The notes under the pieces: model-generated | What the model was told of the DNA's origin: nothing | Databases searched by the model: none | What the model saw: only the letters and a program-made list of their open reading frames with translations | Assembly (NCBI GenBank): GCA_026418175.1 | Contig: JAOABX010000007.1 | Coordinates: 1-64,000 of the forward strand | Source: Flavobacteriales bacterium | GTDB taxonomy: Bacteria; Bacteroidota; Bacteroidia; CAIKAF01 | Length of the DNA stretch: 64,000 nt | Direction of reading: 5' to 3' | Shown: positions 20,037 to 29,245 of the stretch, one piece after another | Layout of the letters: each line of letters starts with the position of its first letter | Position numbering within the stretch: the first letter of the stretch is position 1 | Program-made: the position numbers and the translations under genes

Positions 20037-21140
20037 GTGATTCGGATATTTTCATCGGTATTTTTTATTATACATTGCCAAGCATTGTATAGCCAATGGA
20101 TTGCCAGCAGCAAGTCTATTTCTTTCTCAATTAATGAGCTTCCGGTTTACTTTTCAACCGAAAAATCGGGAGGTAGCCTTATTATTAATTATGATTTATC
20201 AGACGAAACGGATGCTGGAAGTCTAAGTTACAAACGAGCCATTTGGCCTATTAATAAAAATTTTGATACCATTTCCACCGATTCTTTGTTTACTTACATA
20301 GTATGCGGTTTCGATAGCCTAATTGACCCTACCAACACTTATTCTTTTACTTACTCTAGCATTCCAGTGTTTCAAATTGACTCCATATGGATTGCCTTGG
20401 GACATGAAAACAATTCAGGGCTCAACGACACCCTGATTATTCAACTAATATCTCTGAGTGCCTCTGGTTATCCTTCACTGCAAGTAATGTGGGCTGATAC
20501 GTTGATTTTTTCATCCGGCCAGTCGTACCTTAACCAATGGACTAATTCGTTGATACTTCGTATAGCACCTTCCCTAAACTGGAACACAACAGTTAAACCT
20601 GCTATTAAGCTACAATACAAAGCACCAATAGAAGATACATTGGGAGTAGTTGCAGGATATCGCATTTCTGGAGTTTGCGGTGCAAATGATGCTGCTCAAT
20701 GGTCTGCGTTTTATCCAAACAGTTATGCCTATTGGACTGGATTTAATGCATTAATTCCCACAGCTGTTGGTGGAGATATTTATTACGACTGCAATGCGAA
20801 TTTGCAATTTGACTCACTAACCGATGGAAGAAATTATATTCAAAACTGGCATATTGGCATTCAAATTACAGCACCTGAAATTGGAGTAGAAAATCAACAA
20901 ACTACGTTCACTCCAAAAATATTTCCCAATCCTACATCCGATTGGTTGACCTTACAATCTGAACAACCCATTCTTGAAGTTAAAATTATCAATAGCCAGG
21001 GGGAATTAATAATGTGTTTAAATAATACTCATGAAGTAATTTCGTTGCAACAGCTTAATAACGGAATGTATTTTATTCATATAAAAACTTCAACTCGATC
21101 ATATGTCAAAAAACTTTTGGTTCACCATCATTTGGATTAG
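20037..21140 (+). CDS. Secreted protein with T9SS type A C-terminal sorting domain
   Basis: GTG at 20037 gives a good signal peptide (MIRIFSSVFFIIHCQALYSQW); C-terminus IFPNPTSDWLTLQSEQPILEVKIINSQGELI...GMYFIHIKTSTRSYVKKLLVHH. The track starts at 20022. Confidence 0.8.
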   Translation: MIRIFSSVFFIIHCQALYSQWIASSKSISFSINELPVYFSTEKSGGSLIINYDLSDETDAGSLSYKRAIWPINKNFDTISTDSLFTYIVCGFDSLIDPTNTYSFTYSSIPVFQIDSIWIALGHENNSGLNDTLIIQLISLSASGYPSLQVMWADTLIFSSGQSYLNQWTNSLILRIAPSLNWNTTVKPAIKLQYKAPIEDTLGVVAGYRISGVCGANDAAQWSAFYPNSYAYWTGFNALIPTAVGGDIYYDCNANLQFDSLTDGRNYIQNWHIGIQITAPEIGVENQQTTFTPKIFPNPTSDWLTLQSEQPILEVKIINSQGELIMCLNNTHEVISLQQLNNGMYFIHIKTSTRSYVKKLLVHHHLD

Positions 21141-22086
21141 TATTTTAAGTCAACTTTTTGCACAAAAAACATATATCGCAACGCATTATAAAGGCAATAA
21201 GCCACATCATCTATTAAAAGCGATTACTGATACATTAGACAGTCACTTTGATAGTGTTACCATAACGCTTTATGCAGCTCCGGTTGGTGGTTTTGCAAGT
21301 GGGAACAGCGGTTATGGCGAAAAAGCAAAAATTCAGGAGTTTGATGTGGACTCCTCCTATACTGTAGAAGGTTTTTTATTTTGGTTTGGATATAAGGCCA
21401 TTCAATCATCGCCCAATGATAGTTCGGCGATAGATTTTGTTTTTTACAACCTGGATAGTACTGCCAACATCAACGGAATTGGACGATTTGTTCCCAAAAC
21501 CATATTGGAAAAGAAAAAAGTTTTACTTGCGAATATTGACACTTCGGTAAATTTCTCAACCGGAATAAACATTTGGATGGTAACACCACGAATTGTTTAT
21601 CAAAATTACGGAGTAGGTATTCGCCTTGATAAGGTGCATATCAAAGATACAATTGCTTTGTACTCATCGTCAAATGGCGATCCTCCCATCCCCTCCCTTA
21701 GCTGGGAATACTGGCAAGGCAGTTGGAATACCATGCTTAACAACTGGGGATTAGATATTGATTTTGCTATTTTTCCACTGGTTGATTTAACAAATCTTAG
21801 CCTGGATAATACAGCATTTATACAAGGGTTGAAAGTAAAAGCGTATCCCAATCCTGTGAATGATTTATTATTTGTTGATTTTATAAATACCGAATTATCC
21901 GAATTATCATTTACTCTCTACGATATGCACGGCAAAACAGTTTTCACAAAAAATGCAGGAATATTTTCACCGGGTTCCTATCAACAATTTATAAATGTAA
22001 ATAATATTCCTTCTGGCAATTATATTTTGCTAATAACTAATCAGTACAATCAAGGAATAGCTCAACGGGTTATCATACAACATTAG
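21103..22086 (+). CDS. Secreted protein with T9SS type A C-terminal sorting domain
   Basis: Signal peptide MSKNFWFTIIWISILSQLFAQ; C-terminus AYPNPVNDLLFVDFIN...SGNYILLITNQYNQGIAQRVIIQH. Confidence 0.85.
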   Translation: MSKNFWFTIIWISILSQLFAQKTYIATHYKGNKPHHLLKAITDTLDSHFDSVTITLYAAPVGGFASGNSGYGEKAKIQEFDVDSSYTVEGFLFWFGYKAIQSSPNDSSAIDFVFYNLDSTANINGIGRFVPKTILEKKKVLLANIDTSVNFSTGINIWMVTPRIVYQNYGVGIRLDKVHIKDTIALYSSSNGDPPIPSLSWEYWQGSWNTMLNNWGLDIDFAIFPLVDLTNLSLDNTAFIQGLKVKAYPNPVNDLLFVDFINTELSELSFTLYDMHGKTVFTKNAGIFSPGSYQQFINVNNIPSGNYILLITNQYNQGIAQRVIIQH

Positions 22087-22835
22087 AAGGTTTGTTGCAC
22101 CCGTTTGAGCAACTTAGTAGCAAATACAAAATCAATTAGCTCCGGATTATTTGACTTAACAATGCTGCTACTATCACCCTCCCAGTGTTTATATCCTTTT
22201 CGGATGTAAATAATTTTATCGCCAATTTCAACCACAGAATTCATATCATGGGTATTGACAATAGTGGTAGTATTAAATTCTCGGGTAATTTCCTGAATCA
22301 ACTGATCAATCACAATACCAGTTTGAGGATCTAAGCCCGAGTTGGGTTCATCAAAAAACAAATATTTAGGATTTAGTGCAATGGCCCGGGCAATGGCTAC
22401 CCTTTTTTTCATTCCCCCACTGATTTCAGAAGGATATAACTTGTGTGCATGGCTTAGGTTTACTCTTTCCAAGCAAAATTTTACGCGATCAGCAATTTTC
22501 TGCTTATTCCAGTTAGTAAACATCCGCAATGGGAAAGCCACATTTTCTTCACAGGTCATGGAATCGAACAAAGCACCTCCCTGAAAAACCATTCCAATTT
22601 CCTGACGAATTTTTTTTCGTTCATTTTCTGATGCTTTGGTAAAGTCAATACCCGAATATATTATGCTTCCGGAAGTTGGCTCTAATAATCCCACCAAACA
22701 TTTCATCAACACGGTTTTACCAGATCCACTTTGCCCGATAATTAAATTGCATTTACCTGGCTCAAAAACAGCATTGATATCATATAATACCTGCCGGTCG
22801 CCAAATACTTTATTCAAATTTTTAATCTCAATCAT
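22083..22835 (-). CDS. ABC transporter ATP-binding protein (MlaF-like)
   Basis: Walker A GQSGSGKTVLMK, signature EISGGMKKRVAIARA, Walker B YLFFDEP. Confidence 0.92.
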   Translation of the reverse strand: MIEIKNLNKVFGDRQVLYDINAVFEPGKCNLIIGQSGSGKTVLMKCLVGLLEPTSGSIIYSGIDFTKASENERKKIRQEIGMVFQGGALFDSMTCEENVAFPLRMFTNWNKQKIADRVKFCLERVNLSHAHKLYPSEISGGMKKRVAIARAIALNPKYLFFDEPNSGLDPQTGIVIDQLIQEITREFNTTTIVNTHDMNSVVEIGDKIIYIRKGYKHWEGDSSSIVKSNNPELIDFVFATKLLKRVQQTF

Positions 22836-23578
22836 TACAACAACAATAATCGGGTTAGAATAAAGTTCCAGAGCAAAATAGAGATACTACTGTTTACAAC
22901 TGCTTTAGTGCTTGCTTTGCCTACCTCCTGAGACCCACCTTCCACATAATACCCTCTAAACGCCGAAACAGAAGCTATCACAAAAGCAAAAACAGCACTT
23001 TTAATCAATGCATATATAAAGTGGAATGTTTTAAAATCCATTGTGGCCCCGTATAAATAAGTAGTGCCATCAATCAATCCGGTAGTAGTACAAGCCAGGT
23101 ACCCTCCATAAATACCTAAAATCATACTAATTACAGTGAGAATCGGATTGATTATTAAGGATGCAATAATTTTAGGGAAAATCAGATAATTGGCAGAATT
23201 TACACCCATGATTTCTAATGCATCAATTTGCTCGGTTACACGCATAGTTCCGATTTCTGAAGCAATATTACTTCCAACTTTTCCAGCCAAAATCAGAGCA
23301 ATAACTGTAGGTGAAAATTCAAGAATAATCGTTTCTCGAGTTCCATAACCCACTGTTGACATAGGAATTAAGGGGCTATCAATATTTGCTGCCAACTGAA
23401 TAGCAGCAACAGCACCCATAAAAAAAGAAATTATAGATACAATGTATAAAGAACCAATGCCTAAGTTATCCAACTCCCTAACTATCAGCTCCCTCATGAT
23501 AGAAGCTTTAGGACTTTTGGAAAAGGACCGGATAACCAGCAGGCAATATCTTCCAAAATTATCAAGGTATTTCAGCAT
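22835..23578 (-). CDS. MlaE-family ABC transporter permease
   Basis: MlaE/YrbE family text: EFSPTVIALILAGKVGSNIASEIGTMRVTEQIDALEIMGVNSANYLIFPKI. Confidence 0.93.
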   Translation of the reverse strand: MLKYLDNFGRYCLLVIRSFSKSPKASIMRELIVRELDNLGIGSLYIVSIISFFMGAVAAIQLAANIDSPLIPMSTVGYGTRETIILEFSPTVIALILAGKVGSNIASEIGTMRVTEQIDALEIMGVNSANYLIFPKIIASLIINPILTVISMILGIYGGYLACTTTGLIDGTTYLYGATMDFKTFHFIYALIKSAVFAFVIASVSAFRGYYVEGGSQEVGKASTKAVVNSSISILLWNFILTRLLLL

Positions 23579-23753
23579 CCGGCTTTACGGTTTATTTCAT
23601 TTAACGAATATACAGATTTTCTGATATGTAAACGTAACACGCTATAAATTGATGATTCGCAACCTACCTTGAAATTTATTTGACTTAATGAATAGAAAAA
23701 ACAAAAGGAGAGAAGTTTGTATCTTCATCTTCTTTTTGAGGCTATAAAAATAT

Positions 23754-24911
23754 ATGTCAACGCCGGTTATTATACTTCTAATTTGCATTGCTCTGGTAAT
23801 ATATACTTACATCGGATATGCGGTGTTGATTTATCTTTTCAACCGAATCAATATTAAATCAAACGAAATAAGTGATAAAACAATTGTAGATTGGCCTCCA
23901 ATTACGGTTATTATACCAGCATACAACGAAGCTGCCATTCTTCCCCAAAAAATTCAAAACACCCTAGAATCTGTTTACCCATCTGATTTACTAAACATTA
24001 TAGTGATAACTGATGGTTCAAATGATGGAAGTGAATCATTAATATTTCATGACCCACGAATTACTCACTTGCACCAACCACTTCGACAAGGTAAATCAGC
24101 TGCCATTAACCAAGGTGTAGCGGTTGCAAAAACAGAGATTGTTTTTATTACGGATGCTAACACTATGATTCATCCAGATGCATTAAAATTGATGACAGCT
24201 CATTATCAAAAAACAAACGTGGGTGGAGTTTCTGGCGAAAAAAGAATCAGAATAAACCATGAAGAATCTAGTGTTGGAGGAGAAGGGTTTTATTGGAAAT
24301 ATGAATCATTTTTAAAACGAGAAGGCGCTAAATTTTATACTGTAGTAGGCGCTGCCGGCGAATTGTTTTCATTCAAAAAATCGTTGTTTAAACCCCTTCC
24401 CAATGATACTATTTTAGACGATTTTGTATTGTCAATGGAAATTATAAAGCAAGGATATTTAATAGCCTATGAACCTCAGGCATACGCAATAGAAAATCCG
24501 AGCAAAAATATCGCCGATGAATTCAAACGAAAAGTCCGTATATCAAGTGGAGTATGGCAAGCATTGGGTAGATTAACGTTTTTATTCAATCCGTTTTTTA
24601 ATTTAAAACTTTTCTTTCAATTTATTTCCCACCGATTTTTACGCTGGACACTGGCTCCACTTTCAATGATAATCATTTTATTGATTTCTATCATGAACGC
24701 ACATAAAACCGAATTTTTAATATTATTATTTATTCAGATTGTATTTTACGGATTGGCATTTGCCGGATATTTGATAAAAAACACCAAAATACGCTGGCCA
24801 TTGTTTTTTATTCCGTTTTATTATTGCATGATGAATGCAGCGGTACTTGCTGGGTTATTGGCCTATTTCAGGGGGAAACATTCTGTATTATGGGAAAAAG
24901 CAAGTCGCTAA
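23754..24911 (+). CDS. Glycosyltransferase family 2, membrane-associated
   Basis: PPITVIIPAYNEAAILPQKIQNTLES...VITDGSNDGSE, FITDANTMIHPDAL, C-terminal TM helices. Confidence 0.9.
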   Translation: MSTPVIILLICIALVIYTYIGYAVLIYLFNRINIKSNEISDKTIVDWPPITVIIPAYNEAAILPQKIQNTLESVYPSDLLNIIVITDGSNDGSESLIFHDPRITHLHQPLRQGKSAAINQGVAVAKTEIVFITDANTMIHPDALKLMTAHYQKTNVGGVSGEKRIRINHEESSVGGEGFYWKYESFLKREGAKFYTVVGAAGELFSFKKSLFKPLPNDTILDDFVLSMEIIKQGYLIAYEPQAYAIENPSKNIADEFKRKVRISSGVWQALGRLTFLFNPFFNLKLFFQFISHRFLRWTLAPLSMIIILLISIMNAHKTEFLILLFIQIVFYGLAFAGYLIKNTKIRWPLFFIPFYYCMMNAAVLAGLLAYFRGKHSVLWEKASR

Positions 24912-25316
24912 TTAATTCAACAGACTGGGTACAACCATTATAAACTCGGGGATTTCAACCTCAAATGCCTCTCTAGCGTTTAATTTTTCAAATAAATATG
25001 TTCCTCTCATTTTACCTATCGGAGCACGAAATGTACATGAGCTTTGATAGGCATATAATTCTCCCGGCTGAAGCACAGGCTGTTGTCCCACTACTCCGGG
25101 TCCTTCAACTTCACGATATTCTCCGCTGGAATCAATAATTACCCAATGACGCCGCATCAGTTGAACTGCATAGTCTGTAAAATTACAAATGGTGATATGG
25201 TATGAAAAGAAATAAAAATTTTCTTCCAGCTGAGAATGTTCTGGCCTAAATTGGGTTTCAACCGAAACCTGAATTCCTCGGGTAATTTTTTTTACCATAA
25301 TTCGCAATATTAACAA
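24912..25316 (-). CDS. apaG: ApaG domain protein
   Basis: RGIQVSVETQFRPEHSQLEENFYFFSYHITICNFT...RHWVIIDSSGEYREVEGPGVVGQQPVLQPGELYAYQSSC. The likely start is the internal ATG (MVKKITRG). Confidence 0.92.
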   Translation of the reverse strand: MLILRIMVKKITRGIQVSVETQFRPEHSQLEENFYFFSYHITICNFTDYAVQLMRRHWVIIDSSGEYREVEGPGVVGQQPVLQPGELYAYQSSCTFRAPIGKMRGTYLFEKLNAREAFEVEIPEFIMVVPSLLN

Positions 25317-25407
25317 AAAAAGTACATATAGGTTTTAAGAAAGGCTCGGAATGATTTTGCCCCCTGCAGACATTTTAGTATCTTCGACGTCCCAAAAATG
25401 AAGATGC

Positions 25408-25842
25408 ATGCATGCATTGATTGAAACTGAAAAAGGAACGATGAAGGTGGAGCTCTACACGGATGATGCACCTGGAACAGTGGCTAATTTTGTAAAGTTA
25501 GCTAAAAGCGGATTTTATGATGGTTTAACCTTCCACCGCGTTATTCCTGATTTCGTTATTCAGGGTGGGTGTCCTAATGGAACAGGAACCGGAGGTCCCG
25601 GTTATACTATCCCTTGTGAACTTACCGGAAATAATCAATACCATGATCGTGGTGTTTTATCTATGGCACACGCTGGCAGAAATACCGGAGGTTCGCAGTT
25701 TTTTATTTGTCACAACCGCAAAAACACTAAACATTTAGACAGGCAACATACATGTTTTGGAAAAGTAGTTGAAAATGTAGATGTAATAGATGATATACGA
25801 GCAGGTGATAAAATTATTCGTATTTCTATTATTGAAAAATAA
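25408..25842 (+). CDS. Peptidylprolyl isomerase, cyclophilin type
   Basis: [49 protein letters not shown]. Confidence 0.95.
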   Translation: MHALIETEKGTMKVELYTDDAPGTVANFVKLAKSGFYDGLTFHRVIPDFVIQGGCPNGTGTGGPGYTIPCELTGNNQYHDRGVLSMAHAGRNTGGSQFFICHNRKNTKHLDRQHTCFGKVVENVDVIDDIRAGDKIIRISIIEK

Positions 25843-25868
25843 TAATTATTGATTAAAAACAAGAATCT

Positions 25869-26279
25869 ATGAATATGATGAATGAAAACCCCAGCGTAAT
25901 TGTAAAAAGAAAGAATATTCAGCCTGTACTGGATTATTGTTTAGAAAATAAAATTGAGTTTAAGGCTGCGCCCCGTGATATGCCAGAAGAGTGGGACATT
26001 GAATTTTCAGTGAATGATATCATGAAAGCCATTAATCTGGGAATGTTTTTAAAAGAAAACAAATTAGATTTAGCAGGCTTTAACAGTATATCTTCTTCAC
26101 CAAAACCTGCAACAGTGGCTGCATCTAAACCCCGTACCCGTAAAACCGAAAAAGAAGAAAAAACAACTCCCCCCACTGAAAATAAACCAGCCGCAGTAAG
26201 TCCAATTTTTTCCAGTGAATCGGAAGAAATTAAAACCAATTATTCTTCGCCCATAGGTAATGAAGAAGCCTTGTTTTAA
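25869..26279 (+). CDS. Hypothetical protein
   Basis: Intact 136-aa ORF with a low-complexity Ser/Pro/Lys-rich C-terminal tail. Confidence 0.65.
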   Translation: MNMMNENPSVIVKRKNIQPVLDYCLENKIEFKAAPRDMPEEWDIEFSVNDIMKAINLGMFLKENKLDLAGFNSISSSPKPATVAASKPRTRKTEKEEKTTPPTENKPAAVSPIFSSESEEIKTNYSSPIGNEEALF

Positions 26280-26292
26280 ATAAAAGAATTAT

Positions 26293-26327
26293 AAAAAAAG
26301 AGGGGCTTATAAAAAGCCCCTTTTTTT
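26293..26327. terminator. Bidirectional rho-independent terminator
   Basis: AAAAAAAGaGGGGCTT-ATAAA-AAGCCCCTTTTTTT between convergent genes. Confidence 0.88.
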
Positions 26328-26348
26328 ATATCAATTAGTTGAACAACG

Positions 26349-28262
26349 TTACTTTACATCTAATACTTTAATTTCTACCCTACGATTCACTGCATGTTCA
26401 TCTTCTGAACAAGTTACCCCGTTTTTACATTTATTTTTAAGCATCGTTTCACCATATCCTTTTGCAATTAGTTGCTCTTTTTTTACTCCTTTGCTTATCA
26501 AATAATTAACTGATGATTCGGCTCGTTTTTGCGATAATGCAAGATTGGTTTGATCTGAACCCCTACTGTCTGTGTGTGCACTTAATTCTACACTGGCACG
26601 AGGATTCTTAATCAACAAATCAGCCAAACGATCTAATATTTCCTTCGATTCAGGTAATAAATCTGCTTTAGCATATTCAAACAATATATCGTTAAATTCA
26701 AACACAACATTCTTTTCAACCACAGGCTCCATCTTAATGGCTAAATTATTTAAATCATCTTTGCTCGGATCAATTTCCAGTTCAAAATCATGAAACCCTT
26801 TTTTCTTAGCCACCAGTTTATATTTTTTATCCGGATCAAACTCTCCAAACTCGTATTTACCATTTTTATCAGTAACAATAGTTTTTACTAAATTTCCATC
26901 TTCATCATAAATTTCAATGGTAACATCAGCCAATTTTTTCTGAGTTAATTCATCAATTACAACCCCTTTCCCTTTTTTATAATGAATAACTTTTTCAAAG
27001 ATGAAGAACTCATCTGTATTTCCATCTGTATTTCGATTAGAAGCAAAGAACCCTTTTCTTCCTTCCCACCAGAATAATCCAAAATCATCACGTTCGCTAT
27101 TTATACCTAAGCCGAGATTTTGAGGAGTTGACCATTTTCCATTTCGGTAATAACTCACGTAAATATCAGATCCACCAAACCCTATATGACCATTTGAAGA
27201 AAAATATAATATGGTATCATTTACCACATACGGATACATTTCATTATCGGGAGTATTTAATTCAAAAATACTTTGGGGCGAAGACCAACTATTTCCACTC
27301 CGCGTACTCACATATAAATCATATCCTCCTTTTCCTCCTGGCTTGTTAGATACAAAATATAATTTCTGACCATTGGAAGACAAACATGGATGCAAACAAC
27401 TATATTCAGAACTATTAATGTTTATTGAAACCGGATTTGACCAACTATTCCCATTTAATTCAGACTGAAATATATTTAAAGTGTTTACCCCTTCAGAACT
27501 TATCCCCTTCTTTTTAAATTGCTGCTTGGATGCAATTTTGGTATCTGTAGCGCTTTGAGTAAAAAAGATAGTTTTATTATCAGATGATACGGCTGGAGAA
27601 CCTAAATAAAGCAATGACTCAAACGCTTTATCAAAAGGTTTACCATCTGAAAAGGCTTTTCCATCAAATTCACTGAAATAAAGCTTATAATTAGGATAAG
27701 TAATTTTAGTTTTTGAATCAGTAGTTGGATGAGGAACAGAGTATAGCAAACCATTTTTATAACGGGCTGCACCAAAATGCAAACCATCAATCTTTAAATT
27801 AATAGCATTAGCAGCAAAATCAGGATTGATCGTATTATTCTTAATTGCAAATTCGCATGATTGAATATACGTTTGGATATTTGGATGTCCAGGCTTCAAG
27901 GCATTAAACTTTTCATACATCACCTTGGCTTCGTTATATTTTTTTAGATATCGAAGCACATGCCCGTAATTTAAATACATCTCAACTGGCACATCCTTAT
28001 TATCCACCAGCTTAGCATAATTTTCATCAGCCTGGTGATAATTTTTCAGATTTCTGTAACATTCAGCAAGCTTGTAAATCCAATCAGTTTGAGGTTTTTT
28101 ACTTTGTGCTATAAATGATTGATAATACCCCAAAGCAGACTGATATTCTCCCCCTTCATAAAGCATGTCTGCTTCTTCAATTGCCATGGATTGTGTGTAT
28201 GATATAGACACGCTGAAAATAAGAAGTACTGTGAAAAATTTTTTGTAGATAGTTATTTTCAT
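26349..28262 (-). CDS. OmpA-family protein with TPR, PD40 propeller and carboxypeptidase-regulatory-like domains
   Basis: C-terminal OmpA motif VELSAHTDSRGSDQTNLALSQKRAESSVNYLISKGV; PD40-like SNKPGGKGGYDLYVS. Confidence 0.93.
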   Translation of the reverse strand: MKITIYKKFFTVLLIFSVSISYTQSMAIEEADMLYEGGEYQSALGYYQSFIAQSKKPQTDWIYKLAECYRNLKNYHQADENYAKLVDNKDVPVEMYLNYGHVLRYLKKYNEAKVMYEKFNALKPGHPNIQTYIQSCEFAIKNNTINPDFAANAINLKIDGLHFGAARYKNGLLYSVPHPTTDSKTKITYPNYKLYFSEFDGKAFSDGKPFDKAFESLLYLGSPAVSSDNKTIFFTQSATDTKIASKQQFKKKGISSEGVNTLNIFQSELNGNSWSNPVSININSSEYSCLHPCLSSNGQKLYFVSNKPGGKGGYDLYVSTRSGNSWSSPQSIFELNTPDNEMYPYVVNDTILYFSSNGHIGFGGSDIYVSYYRNGKWSTPQNLGLGINSERDDFGLFWWEGRKGFFASNRNTDGNTDEFFIFEKVIHYKKGKGVVIDELTQKKLADVTIEIYDEDGNLVKTIVTDKNGKYEFGEFDPDKKYKLVAKKKGFHDFELEIDPSKDDLNNLAIKMEPVVEKNVVFEFNDILFEYAKADLLPESKEILDRLADLLIKNPRASVELSAHTDSRGSDQTNLALSQKRAESSVNYLISKGVKKEQLIAKGYGETMLKNKCKNGVTCSEDEHAVNRRVEIKVLDVK

Positions 28263-28277
28263 AGATATTGAAGTTTA

Positions 28278-29225
28278 TTAAAATCTTGGTATATCAGCAG
28301 GAATGATACGTTTATTGCTGCGGGCACGATAGGCAATCATGGCTTCATGTCCTGTAAAATTTGCCTGATCCGTAAAACGTAATCCAAAATTTACTGCATA
28401 TCCAAATACTAAGAACTTATTTAACTGATAGTACAAATTAGCCCCCAAGGTAGTCGTGGTACGATAAGTAATACCAAAACCAAATGCATCTTTGAACAAA
28501 GCCATAGCATTGATATCAAATTGCAACGGAGCTCCCGGACTAATACGCATCAAACCCGAAGGTAAAATTGCCCAGTTTCTACCAAAGTCTTTACGCCATC
28601 CTCCATTGAGGTTAAAATGCATATCGTTTATATCTACCCGGATATCAGCAGAAGGACTATTGCCTTGAAATAATAAACTATTGGTAAATAAATTCTCAAC
28701 AGCAAATCCAGCGTAAGCATTATCTGTAAACCAATAAGCTCCTAAACGAATATCCGGAGTCCATACCGCATCTGCATTTTGATAAAAGTTGGGATCAGCC
28801 GGGTTAACAATTGGTGCTTCTGTAAAATTGGAATTGGTAAGCTTTGCTGACAAGCCCAAACCAAATGAAAGATAATGCTTCATATTCAACCGGATACGAT
28901 AAGCAAAGTTTCCGGTAAAAATAGAATAGGTAGTTACTCCAATTCTATCTTGGCTGATTTGTACTCCAGCAAACAAATTTGTTTTACCAACTGGCATTGA
29001 AAAATCAAGCATACCTACCATTGGGCTTTTATCAAAACCAAGCATTTGCTTACTGAAGAAGAAAGCTGCATTTATCTGGTTGACAGATGTCATACCAGCA
29101 GGATTAATGATACCAGGCTGTAGAAACTGCATGGTAAAATGTGGCCTGTCTTGAGCACGAATATTCCATTGCAAACTAGCAAAACAAACCAGGCTTGCTG
29201 CAAATATTTTTAATTTAATATTCAT
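28278..29225 (-). CDS. PorP/SprF family type IX secretion system membrane protein
   Basis: PHFTMQFLQPGIINPAGMTSVNQINAAFFFSKQMLGFDKSP...; position next to OmpA and a type B CTD protein. Confidence 0.92.
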   Translation of the reverse strand: MNIKLKIFAASLVCFASLQWNIRAQDRPHFTMQFLQPGIINPAGMTSVNQINAAFFFSKQMLGFDKSPMVGMLDFSMPVGKTNLFAGVQISQDRIGVTTYSIFTGNFAYRIRLNMKHYLSFGLGLSAKLTNSNFTEAPIVNPADPNFYQNADAVWTPDIRLGAYWFTDNAYAGFAVENLFTNSLLFQGNSPSADIRVDINDMHFNLNGGWRKDFGRNWAILPSGLMRISPGAPLQFDINAMALFKDAFGFGITYRTTTTLGANLYYQLNKFLVFGYAVNFGLRFTDQANFTGHEAMIAYRARSNKRIIPADIPRF

Positions 29226-29245
29226 AATTCTTTAATTTATCAGGG

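Noticed and set aside
25404-25417. atgcatgcatgcat tandem/self-complementary tract at the cyclophilin start
   Set aside because: Short repeat that merely creates overlapping ATGs; insufficient to claim regulation.
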